Under the pieces are notes generated by a model. That model searched no databases. It was given only the letters and a program-made list of their open reading frames with translations, and was not told the origin of the DNA. Positions 1 through 8,240 of a DNA stretch of 64,000 nt are shown here, piece by piece. Position 1 is the first letter of the stretch, and each line of letters opens with the position of its first letter. The position numbers were made by a program, and so were the translations under genes. This stretch comes from Nostoc sp. C052 (GTDB taxonomy: Bacteria; Cyanobacteriota; Cyanobacteriia; Cyanobacteriales; Nostocaceae), in NCBI RefSeq assembly GCF_013393905.1, contig NZ_CP040272.1:2232001-2296000 (forward strand). Reading direction: 5' to 3'.

Positions 1-7
1 GGAATGA

Positions 8-352
8 TTAACATCTCATAGCGATCGCTAATGTTGTTTCTAATTGATCTTGGGGTAAAGTCGTTAAAATAAATACTTCTTGTACCGTCTTACCCTGCCG
101 TGCGATAACTTTATAACCACCGCGAATCGGTACTGAGACGCGGAGTTGCATTTTTGGACAGTGACCTTTTGCCCGTCCAATCACTCCTGGCGTCACAGTT
201 TGGATACCATCGTGCTGACAAAGACGTTCTAATATGGGAATCAGACCAGAAAGATGTGTCGAGTGATTCCAAACTAGTCTAGCAGCTTTTTGTGTTCGCG
301 TAGCGTCTCGTAGAGAAGCCGTGCGGAGAGGATCTACGGTCGGTTTGCCCAT
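8..352 (-). CDS. DUF2103 family putative metal-binding protein
   Basis: A 114-residue protein I recognise as the cyanobacterial DUF2103 family, annotated elsewhere only as predicted metal-binding; no reaction is known. The core runs from ARLVWNHSTHLSGLIPIL to the end, with further conserved-looking segments KGHCPKMQLRVSVPI and ARQGKTVQEVFI. The start codon lies 8 bp past the clpS stop, so the two genes are probably one transcript. Residues 6-22 (VDPLRTASLRDATRTQK) do not look like family sequence. They are encoded by a Nostoc-type dispersed repeat at about 287-337 (CGTCTCGTAGAGAAG on the plus strand), apparently inserted in frame. Family call fairly sure; function unknown. Confidence 0.75.
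   Translation of the reverse strand: MGKPTVDPLRTASLRDATRTQKAARLVWNHSTHLSGLIPILERLCQHDGIQTVTPGVIGRAKGHCPKMQLRVSVPIRGGYKVIARQGKTVQEVFILTTLPQDQLETTLAIAMRC
287..337 (-). repeat. Small dispersed repeat inserted in frame in the DUF2103 gene
   Basis: The segment GCGTAGCGTCTCGTAGAGAA (plus strand) followed by GCCGTGCGG is a common Nostocales intergenic repeat with internal dyad symmetry (CTCGTAGAG). Here it adds 17 codons between MGKPT and AARLVWNHS. The edges are estimated from where family similarity resumes. Confidence 0.55.
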
Positions 353-360
353 AATATTAA

Positions 361-654
361 TTAAGCTGCTTCTAGAGGTGCCATTGTCAAACCGGCTCGG
401 CGAAGCTGCTGGTGATAGAGTTCCGCAGGTTCTTGGGGCCCGACCCAGACGATCGCTTGACCTTCATAGTGTACCTGATTAGTCAGATCCCACGCGCGAT
501 CGCCACTCATCCCCGGAATATATTTCATCAAACATTCAGCCACATGTGGGAATGTATTAAAATCGTCGTTTAATACAATCACTTTGTAATTTGGATAAGT
601 CTTACGGACAACTTGACTAGACCGTTCAGGAGCTATAGTTGGTGCTGTAGCCAT
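361..654 (-). CDS. clpS: ClpS, adaptor of the Clp protease
   Basis: ATP-dependent Clp protease adaptor. It binds N-degron substrates and hands them to the ClpC/A unfoldase in the cytoplasm. Diagnostic segments are VIVLNDDFNTFPHVAECL (the substrate-pocket Asn-Asp-Asp), MSGDRAWDLTNQVHYEGQA and a C-terminal RRAGLTMAPLEA. I place the start at 654, giving 97 residues, the usual ClpS length; the frame is open to 702 but the extra N-terminus is not ClpS-like. It sits 8 bp upstream of the DUF2103 gene on the same strand. A clpP gene lies 42 kb away in this window. Cyanobacteria often carry two ClpS types; I cannot tell which this is. Confidence 0.9.
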   Translation of the reverse strand: MATAPTIAPERSSQVVRKTYPNYKVIVLNDDFNTFPHVAECLMKYIPGMSGDRAWDLTNQVHYEGQAIVWVGPQEPAELYHQQLRRAGLTMAPLEAA

Positions 655-747
655 TCCGTAAACATCTGCTGAAAGTGTCATAACCATACAACAATTGGTC
701 AAGATAATTTTACAAAACTACACTACAAGTAACTAGTTTAGTTCATT

Positions 748-802
748 GATTGGGGATTGGGGATTGGGAAGTTAGGAGTTAAGAGTTAGGAGTTAGGAGT
801 TA
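748..802. repeat. Short tandem heptamer repeats
   Basis: Tandem copies of GGGGATT and then of AGTTAGG/AGTTAAG fill this tract. Such short tandemly repeated repeats are typical of heterocystous cyanobacterial intergenic DNA. Confidence 0.8.
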
Positions 803-831
803 TATCAGGTTCGGTTAAACACTGGTAATAT

Positions 832-911
832 TTGTAGGTTGGGTTGAGGAACAAAACTCAACACTTGATCTTTGTTCACGTTGGGTTTCACTGCTTTCAA
901 CTCAACCTACA
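832..911. repeat. Dispersed inverted-repeat element (TGTAGGTTGGGTTGAG family)
   Basis: The left end TGTAGGTTGGGTTGAG and the right end CAACTCAACCTACA form terminal inverted repeats about 80 bp apart. A related half copy with CCACCCAACCTACA lies at about 30825-30837. Together with the heptamer tract this accounts for most of the 703-1024 gap; a second heptamer tract (CCCCAGT/CCCCAAT units) fills about 987-1022. Confidence 0.6.
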
Positions 912-1024
912 TTGATAGATTTTATTACAAGTAATCACCCGAACTTGATATTAGAGTTAGGTATTGTGCATTGGAAAGAATTTAATCCCCAGTCCCCAAT
1001 CCCTAATCCCCAGTCCCCAATATC

Positions 1025-3055
1025 CTATTTCCAATTATCCCAGTTTTCGTTAAAAATAGATGTATCTGGGAAAGCGGTAGGGTTGCCATTTTGTTGCAAA
1101 AGCCGTTTGAGTGCTTCTAGTTGTGGCTCTTGTTTAGGTAAATTATCAACTAGTTGGTAAGGTGCGATCGCATTTTTGATGGCAAAACTAGCAACAGTTC
1201 CCGCAGCTGCGCCAGCCGACCATTCAAAGGAATGTACCCGATAGGCAGCGGAGGCGATATGACTAGTAGCAATGCTTTTGCCTCCTACTAGCAAATTGTC
1301 AATTTTCTGGGGAATCATCGCCCTGAGAGCAATTTGGAAGGGATAAGCTTGACCAGCACCACGTCTTTCACCTGGATGTTCTGTGTTTCCAGGGGCTTCT
1401 GGAGGACTATTTACCATGCAAGGATGGAAATCTATGGCGTAGTGACCAATTCCCACAGCATCGGGAAAAATGGTAGAACGAGTCCGTCGCATTGCTTTGT
1501 CTGGTGGAACTTTACCGTCAATTACTGATACGGCTTCTAAGCCGGCAACTGCTGCTCGTAGCCGACGATACATATCTGCTGGCAGAGTCTTGGAATAATA
1601 CTCATCATTATAATCTCGGCGAGAAATATCAATTTCCCAGATAGTAAAGCCTTCAGGCTGTCCCCAACTAGGGCGGCCAATGATGCGGCGTCCTTCTCGC
1701 ATATAAGGATATTTCGATAAACCATGCACTGTTCCCATTGGGGAATTTAAACCGGAAACAAAGCGATTATTAGTTTGCTGCTGCTTGACACCATCCCCTA
1801 GTTGAGAATCTGTAGTTCCACTTACCAACCAGTAATAAAAAGATAGGGCATTTTCTTCAGCCTTGCGGAGGGTTTCTGTTCGTAGTCCTCCCATCCAACC
1901 CCCTGGTTGTAACTGTCCAGTAGCTTGTAACTGTTGGCGAGTATAAATTAAATTATCTCTAGCTGTTCCAGGACGGTAGTCGTTACCCCAAGTCCAGTTT
2001 TGCATTGAGATATCCCCTGGTGTAGGCGCAGAAAAACTTACACCGCCGAATTTTGCTGGTTTCCCTTGATTTGGACTCCAAATGCGACGATAGGTAAAAA
2101 CTAAATCAAAGTTAGCCAGTCGCGTTAATTCATAGCTGAAATATGGCGCATATTGTAAATAAAATGGTGGCATTGTTTGCGGTTGCGGTTCCTTGGTTGC
2201 CTCCATTCCAAAGGTATAAGTAAAGCCTTGAGGGCAATATGGATCGTTGTTGGTGGCAGAAGCAGAAGGTTCTAGGTAAGAACGGGCATCAATGCCTAAT
2301 CGATAGGGAACATCAGCAAGGGCAATAATTTCTCCGGTTTCGCTGGCATCTACAACGTACCATTTAGGAGCATCCTCTTTCGCTGCTTTGGGAATGAAAC
2401 GGAGAATAGTTTTGGTAAACCGAGATGAGTTTTCGTAGCTATAAGAATCTTCAATACTTTGAGATAAAGTAAAAGTATTAAGAGGTGGTGCGCCTTTTGG
2501 TGGTTGATGTTGAATGGCGATCGCACCATTAATTATTTTGCCATCAGCAGAAATTTCTAAATCCTTAATTACCGTGTTGGGAAACCATTGCAGCTTTCCT
2601 TTGCCCTGCTTTTCGGCATCTTGAAGCATCTGGCTCAAAATAGTGTGAGCATCGCGGGGAAGAAAACAAGATTCACTTACCCAACAATCACCGGGGTTAA
2701 GCTTACCGTATTTGCGCCCAATGCGGTTTCGCAATTCCAGATAGCCACGAGAATAGAATTTGAGAGCTCGCTGAGTTGGGCGTTCGTCTAATGCAGATGT
2801 CCCTTGAGCAGAAATTTGTCCCCCCAGCCAGTCAGTAATTTCTGTCAGACAAACTGTTCGTCCTGCTAACAAACCCTCATAAGCTGTGGCGACACCAGAT
2901 AGTCCACCCCCAACCACCAAAATCTCGCAATTAACATTTTTGTCTGGAGTTCTTGCTGGTGCAGCCTTTGCTCTATCAAATACAATTAAACTAGATATTA
3001 AATTGAGAGCAATCAGTGATGTTAAGCTAAAAGCTACCTTATGTCTACGCTTCAT
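1025..3055 (-). CDS. Exported FAD-dependent oxidoreductase
   Basis: A 676-residue flavoprotein of the FAD_oxidored (PF12831) type. Residues 1-31 form a signal peptide (basic start, hydrophobic stretch, AKA/A cleavage), so it probably acts outside the plasma membrane. The Rossmann FAD motif VVGGGLSG lies at about residues 47-54, followed by a GRTVCLTEITDWLGGQ segment of the kind seen in this family. VVDASETGEIIALA and, near the C-terminus, IDNLLVGGKSIATSHIASAA are further family segments. The substrate is unknown. No partner gene is adjacent: clpS lies downstream after a repeat-filled gap, and acsF ends 224 bp upstream. Family confident; role open. Confidence 0.85.
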   Translation of the reverse strand: MKRRHKVAFSLTSLIALNLISSLIVFDRAKAAPARTPDKNVNCEILVVGGGLSGVATAYEGLLAGRTVCLTEITDWLGGQISAQGTSALDERPTQRALKFYSRGYLELRNRIGRKYGKLNPGDCWVSESCFLPRDAHTILSQMLQDAEKQGKGKLQWFPNTVIKDLEISADGKIINGAIAIQHQPPKGAPPLNTFTLSQSIEDSYSYENSSRFTKTILRFIPKAAKEDAPKWYVVDASETGEIIALADVPYRLGIDARSYLEPSASATNNDPYCPQGFTYTFGMEATKEPQPQTMPPFYLQYAPYFSYELTRLANFDLVFTYRRIWSPNQGKPAKFGGVSFSAPTPGDISMQNWTWGNDYRPGTARDNLIYTRQQLQATGQLQPGGWMGGLRTETLRKAEENALSFYYWLVSGTTDSQLGDGVKQQQTNNRFVSGLNSPMGTVHGLSKYPYMREGRRIIGRPSWGQPEGFTIWEIDISRRDYNDEYYSKTLPADMYRRLRAAVAGLEAVSVIDGKVPPDKAMRRTRSTIFPDAVGIGHYAIDFHPCMVNSPPEAPGNTEHPGERRGAGQAYPFQIALRAMIPQKIDNLLVGGKSIATSHIASAAYRVHSFEWSAGAAAGTVASFAIKNAIAPYQLVDNLPKQEPQLEALKRLLQQNGNPTAFPDTSIFNENWDNWK

Positions 3056-3226
3056 TGTTAAAAAAACCGCTCCAAATCCTGTGTCACCTTGTAGAAGGTA
3101 GCATTCAGCAAATGTTCATTACAAGCTAATTGAATGCATTCGTAATAGAGCGATCGCCAGTATAGCTTGGGGCATCTTGCCTAATAGATATCTGGTGAAA
3201 TTAATTATGGATTATCCATCATCCTT

Positions 3227-3254
3227 GTAGAGACGCGAAATTTTGCGTCCCTAC
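3227..3254. repeat. Dispersed hairpin (GTAGAGACGCGAAA type)
   Basis: GTAGAGACGCGAAA pairs with TTTTGCGTCCCTAC, with two G-U type mismatches. Similar hairpin DNA is seen at about 26879-26904. Plus-strand T residues follow the hairpin, but no plus-strand gene ends here, so I read it as a dispersed repeat rather than a terminator for acsF. Confidence 0.5.
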
Positions 3255-3279
3255 TTTTTCATTAGCAGATGTCTAATAC

Positions 3280-4335
3280 CTAACGAACCATTCCCCGCAG
3301 GGCTTCAGTATCAATAGGTTTGATCAGATAAACTAACAGCAGATTCCAAACAATTGCTGCAATCAAAGGTAGTTTGCGAATCAGCTTCACTAATTTTGGC
3401 CCAGAACCACCCTCAATCTCTGCAATTTTCAAGTTGTAACCTGCACAGCGTTGCAGGCGGGGGAAAAACTTGGGATGTTCGGTATTCAACATCACCGGAA
3501 AAGCCCGTCCGGCGGTTTCATTGGTGTTGCGGACAACTTGGAGATCAAACTCAGTGGCATCAAGCCCCAGTGATTTGTAGAACCCGGAACGTTCATGAAC
3601 TGTCAAGGTGTGGGTAGCAAATACCGATAGTAAGAAAAAGCGACTCCATAGCCGAGATTTCCAGGTGTTCCAGAGTTGCGGTTGAGAACGTAAAAGCGCT
3701 TTGAATATATCCCCGTGGCGGTTTTCGTCCTGACACCAACTCTCAAAGTACCGGAAAATGGGGTAAAACTCGTTTTCTGGGTGCTTTTCTAGATGTCTGA
3801 AAATAATAATGTAACGCCAGTACCCAATTTTTTCTGATAGGTAAACGGTGTAAAGTACCCACTCAATTGGGAAAAACGTATAGGTGCGGGTTTTAGTAAC
3901 AGTGGCTAAATCCAGGGAAACTTTAAAATCGCCCATTGCTTTGTTGAGAAATCCGGCGTGACGGGCTTCATCACGCGCCATCAGTTGAAATATTTCCGCT
4001 AGCACTGGACTGCGATTTTTGAGCTTGCGGGATAGTTCCTTGAATAGCAAGAAGCCGGAAAACTCAGAAATACAAGAGCGTTCCAAATATTCTATAAACG
4101 CCTGTCTTGCTTCACCGCTAACATGTTCCCAAGACTGCTCAAACGCTTCATCGCGAACAAAATGATGGCGGTTGTAGTCTGTCCGCATTTCTGTCAACAT
4201 CGCCTGCAATTCCGTTTCTTGGGCAGACAAATCCAACTGGGCTGCGGTTTCAAAATCTGTAGTATAAAACCGAGGGGTGAGTACAGTTTCTTTGCTGGGG
4301 GTTTTAGTTTCTGGCTTAGGTAGGGTGTTAACCAT
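3280..4335 (-). CDS. acsF: Mg-protoporphyrin IX monomethyl ester cyclase AcsF/ChlA
   Basis: Oxidative cyclase that forms the isocyclic ring of chlorophyll, using O2 and a non-haem diiron centre at the membrane. Length 351 is normal. Iron-ligand motifs are visible: E91 in CISEFSGF, DEARHAGF at 122-129 and DENRHGD at 203-209. The C-terminus is hydrophobic. It is transcribed away from hemF-heme oxygenase-hemN. In other cyanobacteria the second isoform (chlAII) clusters with ho2 and hemN and is induced at low oxygen by the MarR-type regulator ChlR. By context this is probably that low-oxygen isoform, but sequence alone does not prove it. A 16-bp palindrome lies 31 bp upstream of the start. Confidence 0.92.
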   Translation of the reverse strand: MVNTLPKPETKTPSKETVLTPRFYTTDFETAAQLDLSAQETELQAMLTEMRTDYNRHHFVRDEAFEQSWEHVSGEARQAFIEYLERSCISEFSGFLLFKELSRKLKNRSPVLAEIFQLMARDEARHAGFLNKAMGDFKVSLDLATVTKTRTYTFFPIEWVLYTVYLSEKIGYWRYIIIFRHLEKHPENEFYPIFRYFESWCQDENRHGDIFKALLRSQPQLWNTWKSRLWSRFFLLSVFATHTLTVHERSGFYKSLGLDATEFDLQVVRNTNETAGRAFPVMLNTEHPKFFPRLQRCAGYNLKIAEIEGGSGPKLVKLIRKLPLIAAIVWNLLLVYLIKPIDTEALRGMVR

Positions 4336-4365
4336 GAGTAATGCAGCGATCCAGTCAATAGTTCT

Positions 4366-4381
4366 ATAACTATTAAGTTAT
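4366..4381. promoter_or_regulatory. Candidate operator upstream of acsF
   Basis: ATAACTATTAAGTTAT has inverted arms ATAACT/AGTTAT around four central bases. It lies about 31 bp upstream of the acsF ATG. An almost identical site lies in front of the divergent hemF gene, which suggests one shared regulator, perhaps a ChlR-like MarR protein. The regulator is inference. Confidence 0.45.
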
Positions 4382-4708
4382 GATAAATAGCATTATTTAG
4401 CTAGACCTCTTCACAATCCTTTAGTAAAGTCAGAATTTCTGGTTGCGGGAGTGGGGATTGGGGAGGAAATTTTTTAAGATTTTGCTTGGGAGTCTGAATC
4501 CCCATTGAAATCTTCCCAATCCCCAATAGTGACAGAGCTTTGGCGAAGTGTTCCCAGTTCCCAATTCAATCATAATTCTTTCCTCCTGCCCCCTGCCTTT
4601 TCTTATAACCCAGATACTAGAACCGAAAAAGTACAAACAGAAAGCCTTTGAGGACTAGGATTTAAATAATTTATTAAGTTTTGAAACTTCTGTGTTTGAA
4701 TCAAATAC

Positions 4709-4724
4709 ATAACTATATAGTTAT
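4709..4724. promoter_or_regulatory. Candidate operator upstream of hemF
   Basis: ATAACTATATAGTTAT is a perfect 16-bp palindrome 46 bp upstream of the hemF ATG. It shares both arms with the acsF-side site and differs only in the two central bases. Placement near both promoters supports co-regulation of the cluster. The rest of the 4336-4769 gap shows a GGGGATTGG-type repeat tract at about 4440-4565 and no gene. Confidence 0.45.
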
Positions 4725-4769
4725 ATATAAGTAGCAGTTGCCCTTACTCAAAGTTTCAGAGGTTTTAAC

Positions 4770-5834
4770 ATGGGTCGTCATTCCGAGAATTCTCTGCAAG
4801 AATCTAGAAATCACACAACATTGCTGACATCAGCTAGCAACACAATACCCCAGGATTCGCGGGTGCGATCGCAGCAATTCATGCAGAACTTACAGGATGA
4901 GATTTGCACAGCCTTAGAGCAACTTGATGGAGAAGCACGCTTTCAACAAGACCACTGGGAGCGAGCAGAAGGCGGAGAAGGACTTACCCGCGTGATTCGA
5001 GAAGGACGGGTGTTTGAACAGGGTGGCGTGAACTTTTCCGCAGTTTGGGGAAATAACCTACCGCCTGCTATTTTGGCTCAACGTCCAGAAGCCGCAGGAC
5101 ATGAGTTTTTCGCTACGGGAACCTCAATGGTACTGCATCCCCGCAATCCTTACATACCAACAGTACATCTTAACTATCGCTACTTTGAGGCAGGCCCGAT
5201 CTGGTGGTTTGGTGGCGGGGCTGATTTAACGCCATATTATCCTTTTGTACAGGATGCAGTTCACTTTCATCAGACGTTAAAAAATGCCTGTGATGTCCAT
5301 CATCCAGAATATTATCCAACCTTTAAACGCTGGTGTGATGAATACTTCTACTTAAAACATCGCCAAGAACAGCGAGGTATTGGCGGCATCTTCTTTGATT
5401 ATCAGGATGCTAGTGGCCAGCTTTATGTTGGTTCTCAAACAGATAGTCCCGCAGCACTCTACAGTCAGCAAGTCGGAACCATATCTCGTAACTGGGAAGA
5501 TATTTTTGCCTTTGTCCAGTCTTGCGGTCAAGCATTTCTACCCGCCTATTTGCCCATTGTCGAACGACGGCAGGAAATAGAGTATGGCGATCGCCAACGT
5601 CAGTTTCAACTGTATCGTCGGGGTCGTTACGCAGAGTTTAATTTGGTATATGACCGGGGGACGGTTTTTGGTCTACAAACCAATGGGAGAACTGAATCTA
5701 TATTGATGTCTCTACCACCTCTTGCACGCTGGGAATATTGCTATGAGCCAGAACCAGGCACACCCGAAGCACGGCTTACCGAAATATTTCTTCAGCCTCA
5801 TGATTGGACAAATGTAACTTTTGTCCAAAAATAA
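4770..5834 (+). CDS. hemF: Oxygen-dependent coproporphyrinogen III oxidase HemF
   Basis: Decarboxylates coproporphyrinogen III to protoporphyrinogen IX with O2, in the haem/chlorophyll pathway; soluble. Length 354 is normal. Hallmarks are GGVNFSAVWG (about 85-94), FATGTSMVLHPRNPYIPTVH (about 114-133) and WWFGGGADLTPYY (about 145-157), followed by HRQEQRGIGGIFFDYQD. First gene of a plus-strand set with heme oxygenase (start 29 bp after this stop) and the broken hemN. It is odd to find the O2-requiring enzyme leading what elsewhere is a low-oxygen cluster; it may be a second hemF copy, which this window cannot show. Confidence 0.95.
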   Translation: MGRHSENSLQESRNHTTLLTSASNTIPQDSRVRSQQFMQNLQDEICTALEQLDGEARFQQDHWERAEGGEGLTRVIREGRVFEQGGVNFSAVWGNNLPPAILAQRPEAAGHEFFATGTSMVLHPRNPYIPTVHLNYRYFEAGPIWWFGGGADLTPYYPFVQDAVHFHQTLKNACDVHHPEYYPTFKRWCDEYFYLKHRQEQRGIGGIFFDYQDASGQLYVGSQTDSPAALYSQQVGTISRNWEDIFAFVQSCGQAFLPAYLPIVERRQEIEYGDRQRQFQLYRRGRYAEFNLVYDRGTVFGLQTNGRTESILMSLPPLARWEYCYEPEPGTPEARLTEIFLQPHDWTNVTFVQK

Positions 5835-5862
5835 CAACATTTTTAGCAATAAGGGTTTCACA

Positions 5863-6624
5863 ATGAGCAGCCATTTAGATGTTCGCTTGCGAGAAGGCAC
5901 TAAACATTCTCACACAATGGCGGAAAACACTGCGTTTATGAAATGTTTTCTCAAAGGGATAGTAGAAAAGAGCTTTTTTCGCAAATTGTTGGCGGATCTG
6001 TACTTTGTCTACAGCACTTTGGAAGAAGAACTACAGCACTATCAGCATGATCCTATTGTTGGGATGATGTACTTTCCCGAACTGCATCGTCAGGCAAATT
6101 TAGAGAAAGATTTAGCCTTTTATTACGGTGAAAATTGGCGATCGCAGATTGTTCCCTCTCTAGCAGGTCAGGTATATGTTAACCGGATTCGTGAGGTTGG
6201 CAACACACAGCCGGAGTTACTGATTGCTCATGCCTATACTCGCTATATGGGAGATTTATCAGGTGGGCAAGCATTGAGAAAGATTGCGCGATCGGCAATG
6301 GATTTACCAAGCGATCTGGGTACTGCAATGCTTGAATTTGAACAAATTTCTACCCCAGAAGCTAGACGAGAATTTAAAGAGCAATATCGTCAAGCATTAG
6401 ATTTTCTACCTCTAGAAGAGGCAATGATTCAGAAGATTGTCAACGAGGCAAACTATGCCTTTACTCTGAATAGAAATGTGATTCATGAACTGGAAGCAGA
6501 TGTCAAAGCTGTGATTGGTGAGCATGTTTTTGATCTGATTACTCGTCAAGATCGCATTGGTAGTACAGAGCATACTCCTGAAATTGCTACAGCAGAGATA
6601 ATCGCACCGGAGTATAGTCTTTAG
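5863..6624 (+). CDS. ho: Heme oxygenase
   Basis: Opens haem to biliverdin, CO and iron using ferredoxin and O2; biliverdin feeds phycobilin synthesis. The frame is open from a TTG at 5821 that overlaps hemF, but the family sequence begins at MSSHLDVRLREGTKHSHTMA, so I choose ATG 5863 (253 residues). The proximal haem His lies in TKHSHTMAEN. The signature LLIAHAYTRYMGDLSGGQAL with the distal-helix glycines is intact. By its place between hemF and hemN it corresponds to the ho2-type, low-oxygen isoform of other cyanobacteria (context inference). Probably cotranscribed with hemF. Confidence 0.93.
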   Translation: MSSHLDVRLREGTKHSHTMAENTAFMKCFLKGIVEKSFFRKLLADLYFVYSTLEEELQHYQHDPIVGMMYFPELHRQANLEKDLAFYYGENWRSQIVPSLAGQVYVNRIREVGNTQPELLIAHAYTRYMGDLSGGQALRKIARSAMDLPSDLGTAMLEFEQISTPEARREFKEQYRQALDFLPLEEAMIQKIVNEANYAFTLNRNVIHELEADVKAVIGEHVFDLITRQDRIGSTEHTPEIATAEIIAPEYSL

Positions 6625-6643
6625 TTCTGAGAAGAAAGGAGAC

Positions 6644-6682
6644 AAGGAAGACAAGGGATAAATTCTTTCTTGTCTTTTCCTT
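6644..6682 (+). terminator. Imperfect hairpin after the heme oxygenase gene
   Basis: AAGGAAGACAAG pairs with CTTGTCTTTTCCTT about 20 bp past the heme oxygenase stop. No clear T-run follows, so it may attenuate transcription into the hemN relic rather than end it. Confidence 0.35.
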
Positions 6683-6777
6683 TCACAATGTATCTTAAAA
6701 AATTCTGAGCGCCAAAAACCGACGCTTAGAGTTTCTGCAAAATCTCAAATTAGAAATTGTAATTTAAATTGTATAAG

Positions 6778-7394
6778 ATGAATATCTTACCGCAAACTGT
6801 CCAATTTGATGCCGATTTACTAAGAAAATACGATCAGCCTTTACCACGTTACACTAGCTATCCACCAGCTACAGAGTTAGCAGAATATTTTCAACAGGTA
6901 GATTTTAGAACTGCGATCGCCATCGGGAATTACAAAAAAACGCCATTATCACTTTATTGTCATATTCCCTTTTGTGAAAGCCCTTGCTACTTCTGTGGTT
7001 GTAATACCATCATCAGCCAACGCAAAGCAATTGCGGAGTCTTATTTAGATTACTTAACTCGGAATATCCAGCAAGTGGGGACTTTAATCGCTCGCGTAGC
7101 TTGCGGCCGTAGGCATCGCACCGTTGGACAGTTACACTTAGGCGGAGGTACTCCCAACTATTTATCCCTCAGTCAAGTTGAGACTCTTGGAATACCCTTT
7201 GCAATCATTTCCAGTTTGATGATGACGCGGAAATCTCCATTGAAGTGAATCAGCGATCGCTTGATCGAGAATATCTGTTTTTCTTGAAAGAACTAGGATT
7301 CAACCGGATCAGTTTTGGCATTCAAGACTTCAATTCTCAAGTACAGCAAGCAGTCAATCGGGTTCAACCGGAAAGAATGCTGTTTCAAGTAATG
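6778..7394 (+). pseudogene. hemN: hemN relic (oxygen-independent coproporphyrinogen oxidase), frameshifted and truncated
   Basis: The start MNILPQTVQFDADLLRKYDQ, the radical-SAM cluster motif CHIPFCESPCYFCGC and LGGGTPNYLSLSQVETL identify HemN, which does the HemF reaction without O2. After SQVETL one T is missing from a CTTTGG run near 7187-7190. The stop then falls at 7246-7248, while reading on in the next frame restores HFQFDDDAEISIEVNQR and LGFNRISFGIQDFNSQVQQ. Similarity ends at about 7394, roughly 205 of some 460 codons in, where SDR sequence begins. About ten residues of non-family sequence (ARVACGRRHR) sit before TVGQLHLGGG. Clearly non-functional. ATG 6778 is preferred over the TTG at 6769. 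Confidence 0.88.
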
Positions 7395-8029
7395 GTCTGG
7401 GGGCACGGCGTACAGAAAAGCTAGAAGCGATTGTCAAAGAGATCCGCGAGCAGGGAAACATTGCAGAATTCAAAGCAGTGGATCTTCGCGATCGCGAGGA
7501 TGTGAAAGCATTCATCCATTTTGCTAAAGAAAAATTTGGTCGCGTCGATGTGATCTTCAACAATGCAGGTGTGATGCCCTTGTCTCCAATGAATGCCCTG
7601 AAAGTCGAGGAGTGGGACACCATGATTGATGTAAATATCCGTGGCGTATTGAACGGCATTGTAGCTGGTTTACCGATCATGGAAGCACAAGGCGGCGTAC
7701 AGTTTATCAATACTGCGTCGATCGCTGCTCACATGGTAGGGCCAACCAGTGCAGTCTACTCCGCGACAAAATATGCTGTTTGGGCGATATCTGATGGACT
7801 GCGCCAGGAGTCGAAGAACATTCGCGTGACCATCATATCCCCCGGTGTCGTTGAGACCGAACTCGGCTCTGATATCACGGATGATGCAGTAAAAGGCTTC
7901 TTGAAAGAACTCCGCAAAACTGCCCTCACCCCTCAGGCGATCGCCCAATCTGTCTTATTTGCTGTGTCCCAACCGGATGATGTCGATGTCAACGAAATCA
8001 TTGTCCGCCCGACAGCCAGCGCCTTCTAG
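7391..8029 (+). pseudogene. 5'-truncated short-chain dehydrogenase/reductase
   Basis: In-frame SDR sequence begins abruptly at NGLGARRTEKLEAIVKEI, directly against the hemN relic. About 35 residues with the TGxxxGIG cofactor loop are missing. What remains is intact: VDLRDREDV, IFNNAGVMPLSP, the catalytic Ser in INTASIAAHM, YSATK with catalytic Tyr/Lys, and PGVVETELGSD. A GTG at 7478 could start a shorter peptide, but it would have no NAD(P) site. Base composition is GC-richer than neighbours. Once a complete NAD(P)-dependent oxidoreductase, substrate unknown; now probably dead. Confidence 0.8.
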
Positions 8030-8139
8030 GTATTGAAGACATCACTTCTGTGTCCCTTCTTTGCGTCATGAGCTTGATTGACACAGACAAGACACTTTTA
8101 CCATTCTGAGTACTCAGTACTCCTCTTCTTACCCAGCAC

Positions 8140-8167
8140 GGGCTAAACCTTAGCTATCCGCTAACAG
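8140..8167 (+). repeat. Small dispersed repeat, GGGCTAAACCTTAGC type
   Basis: GGGCTAAACCTTAGC followed by TATCCGCTAACAG. Five relatives occur in this window (12724, 18239, 21736, 38450, 59297), in intergenic DNA and mostly beside heptamer-like tracts. It matches the idea of the very small mobile repeats described from Nostoc. Confidence 0.7.
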
Positions 8168-8240
8168 CACTTTTAACTCAGCACTCTTCATCGACTTTGT
8201 TGTTTCAGCCAGAAAAGAAACCTATGAGCCGAAGATATTA

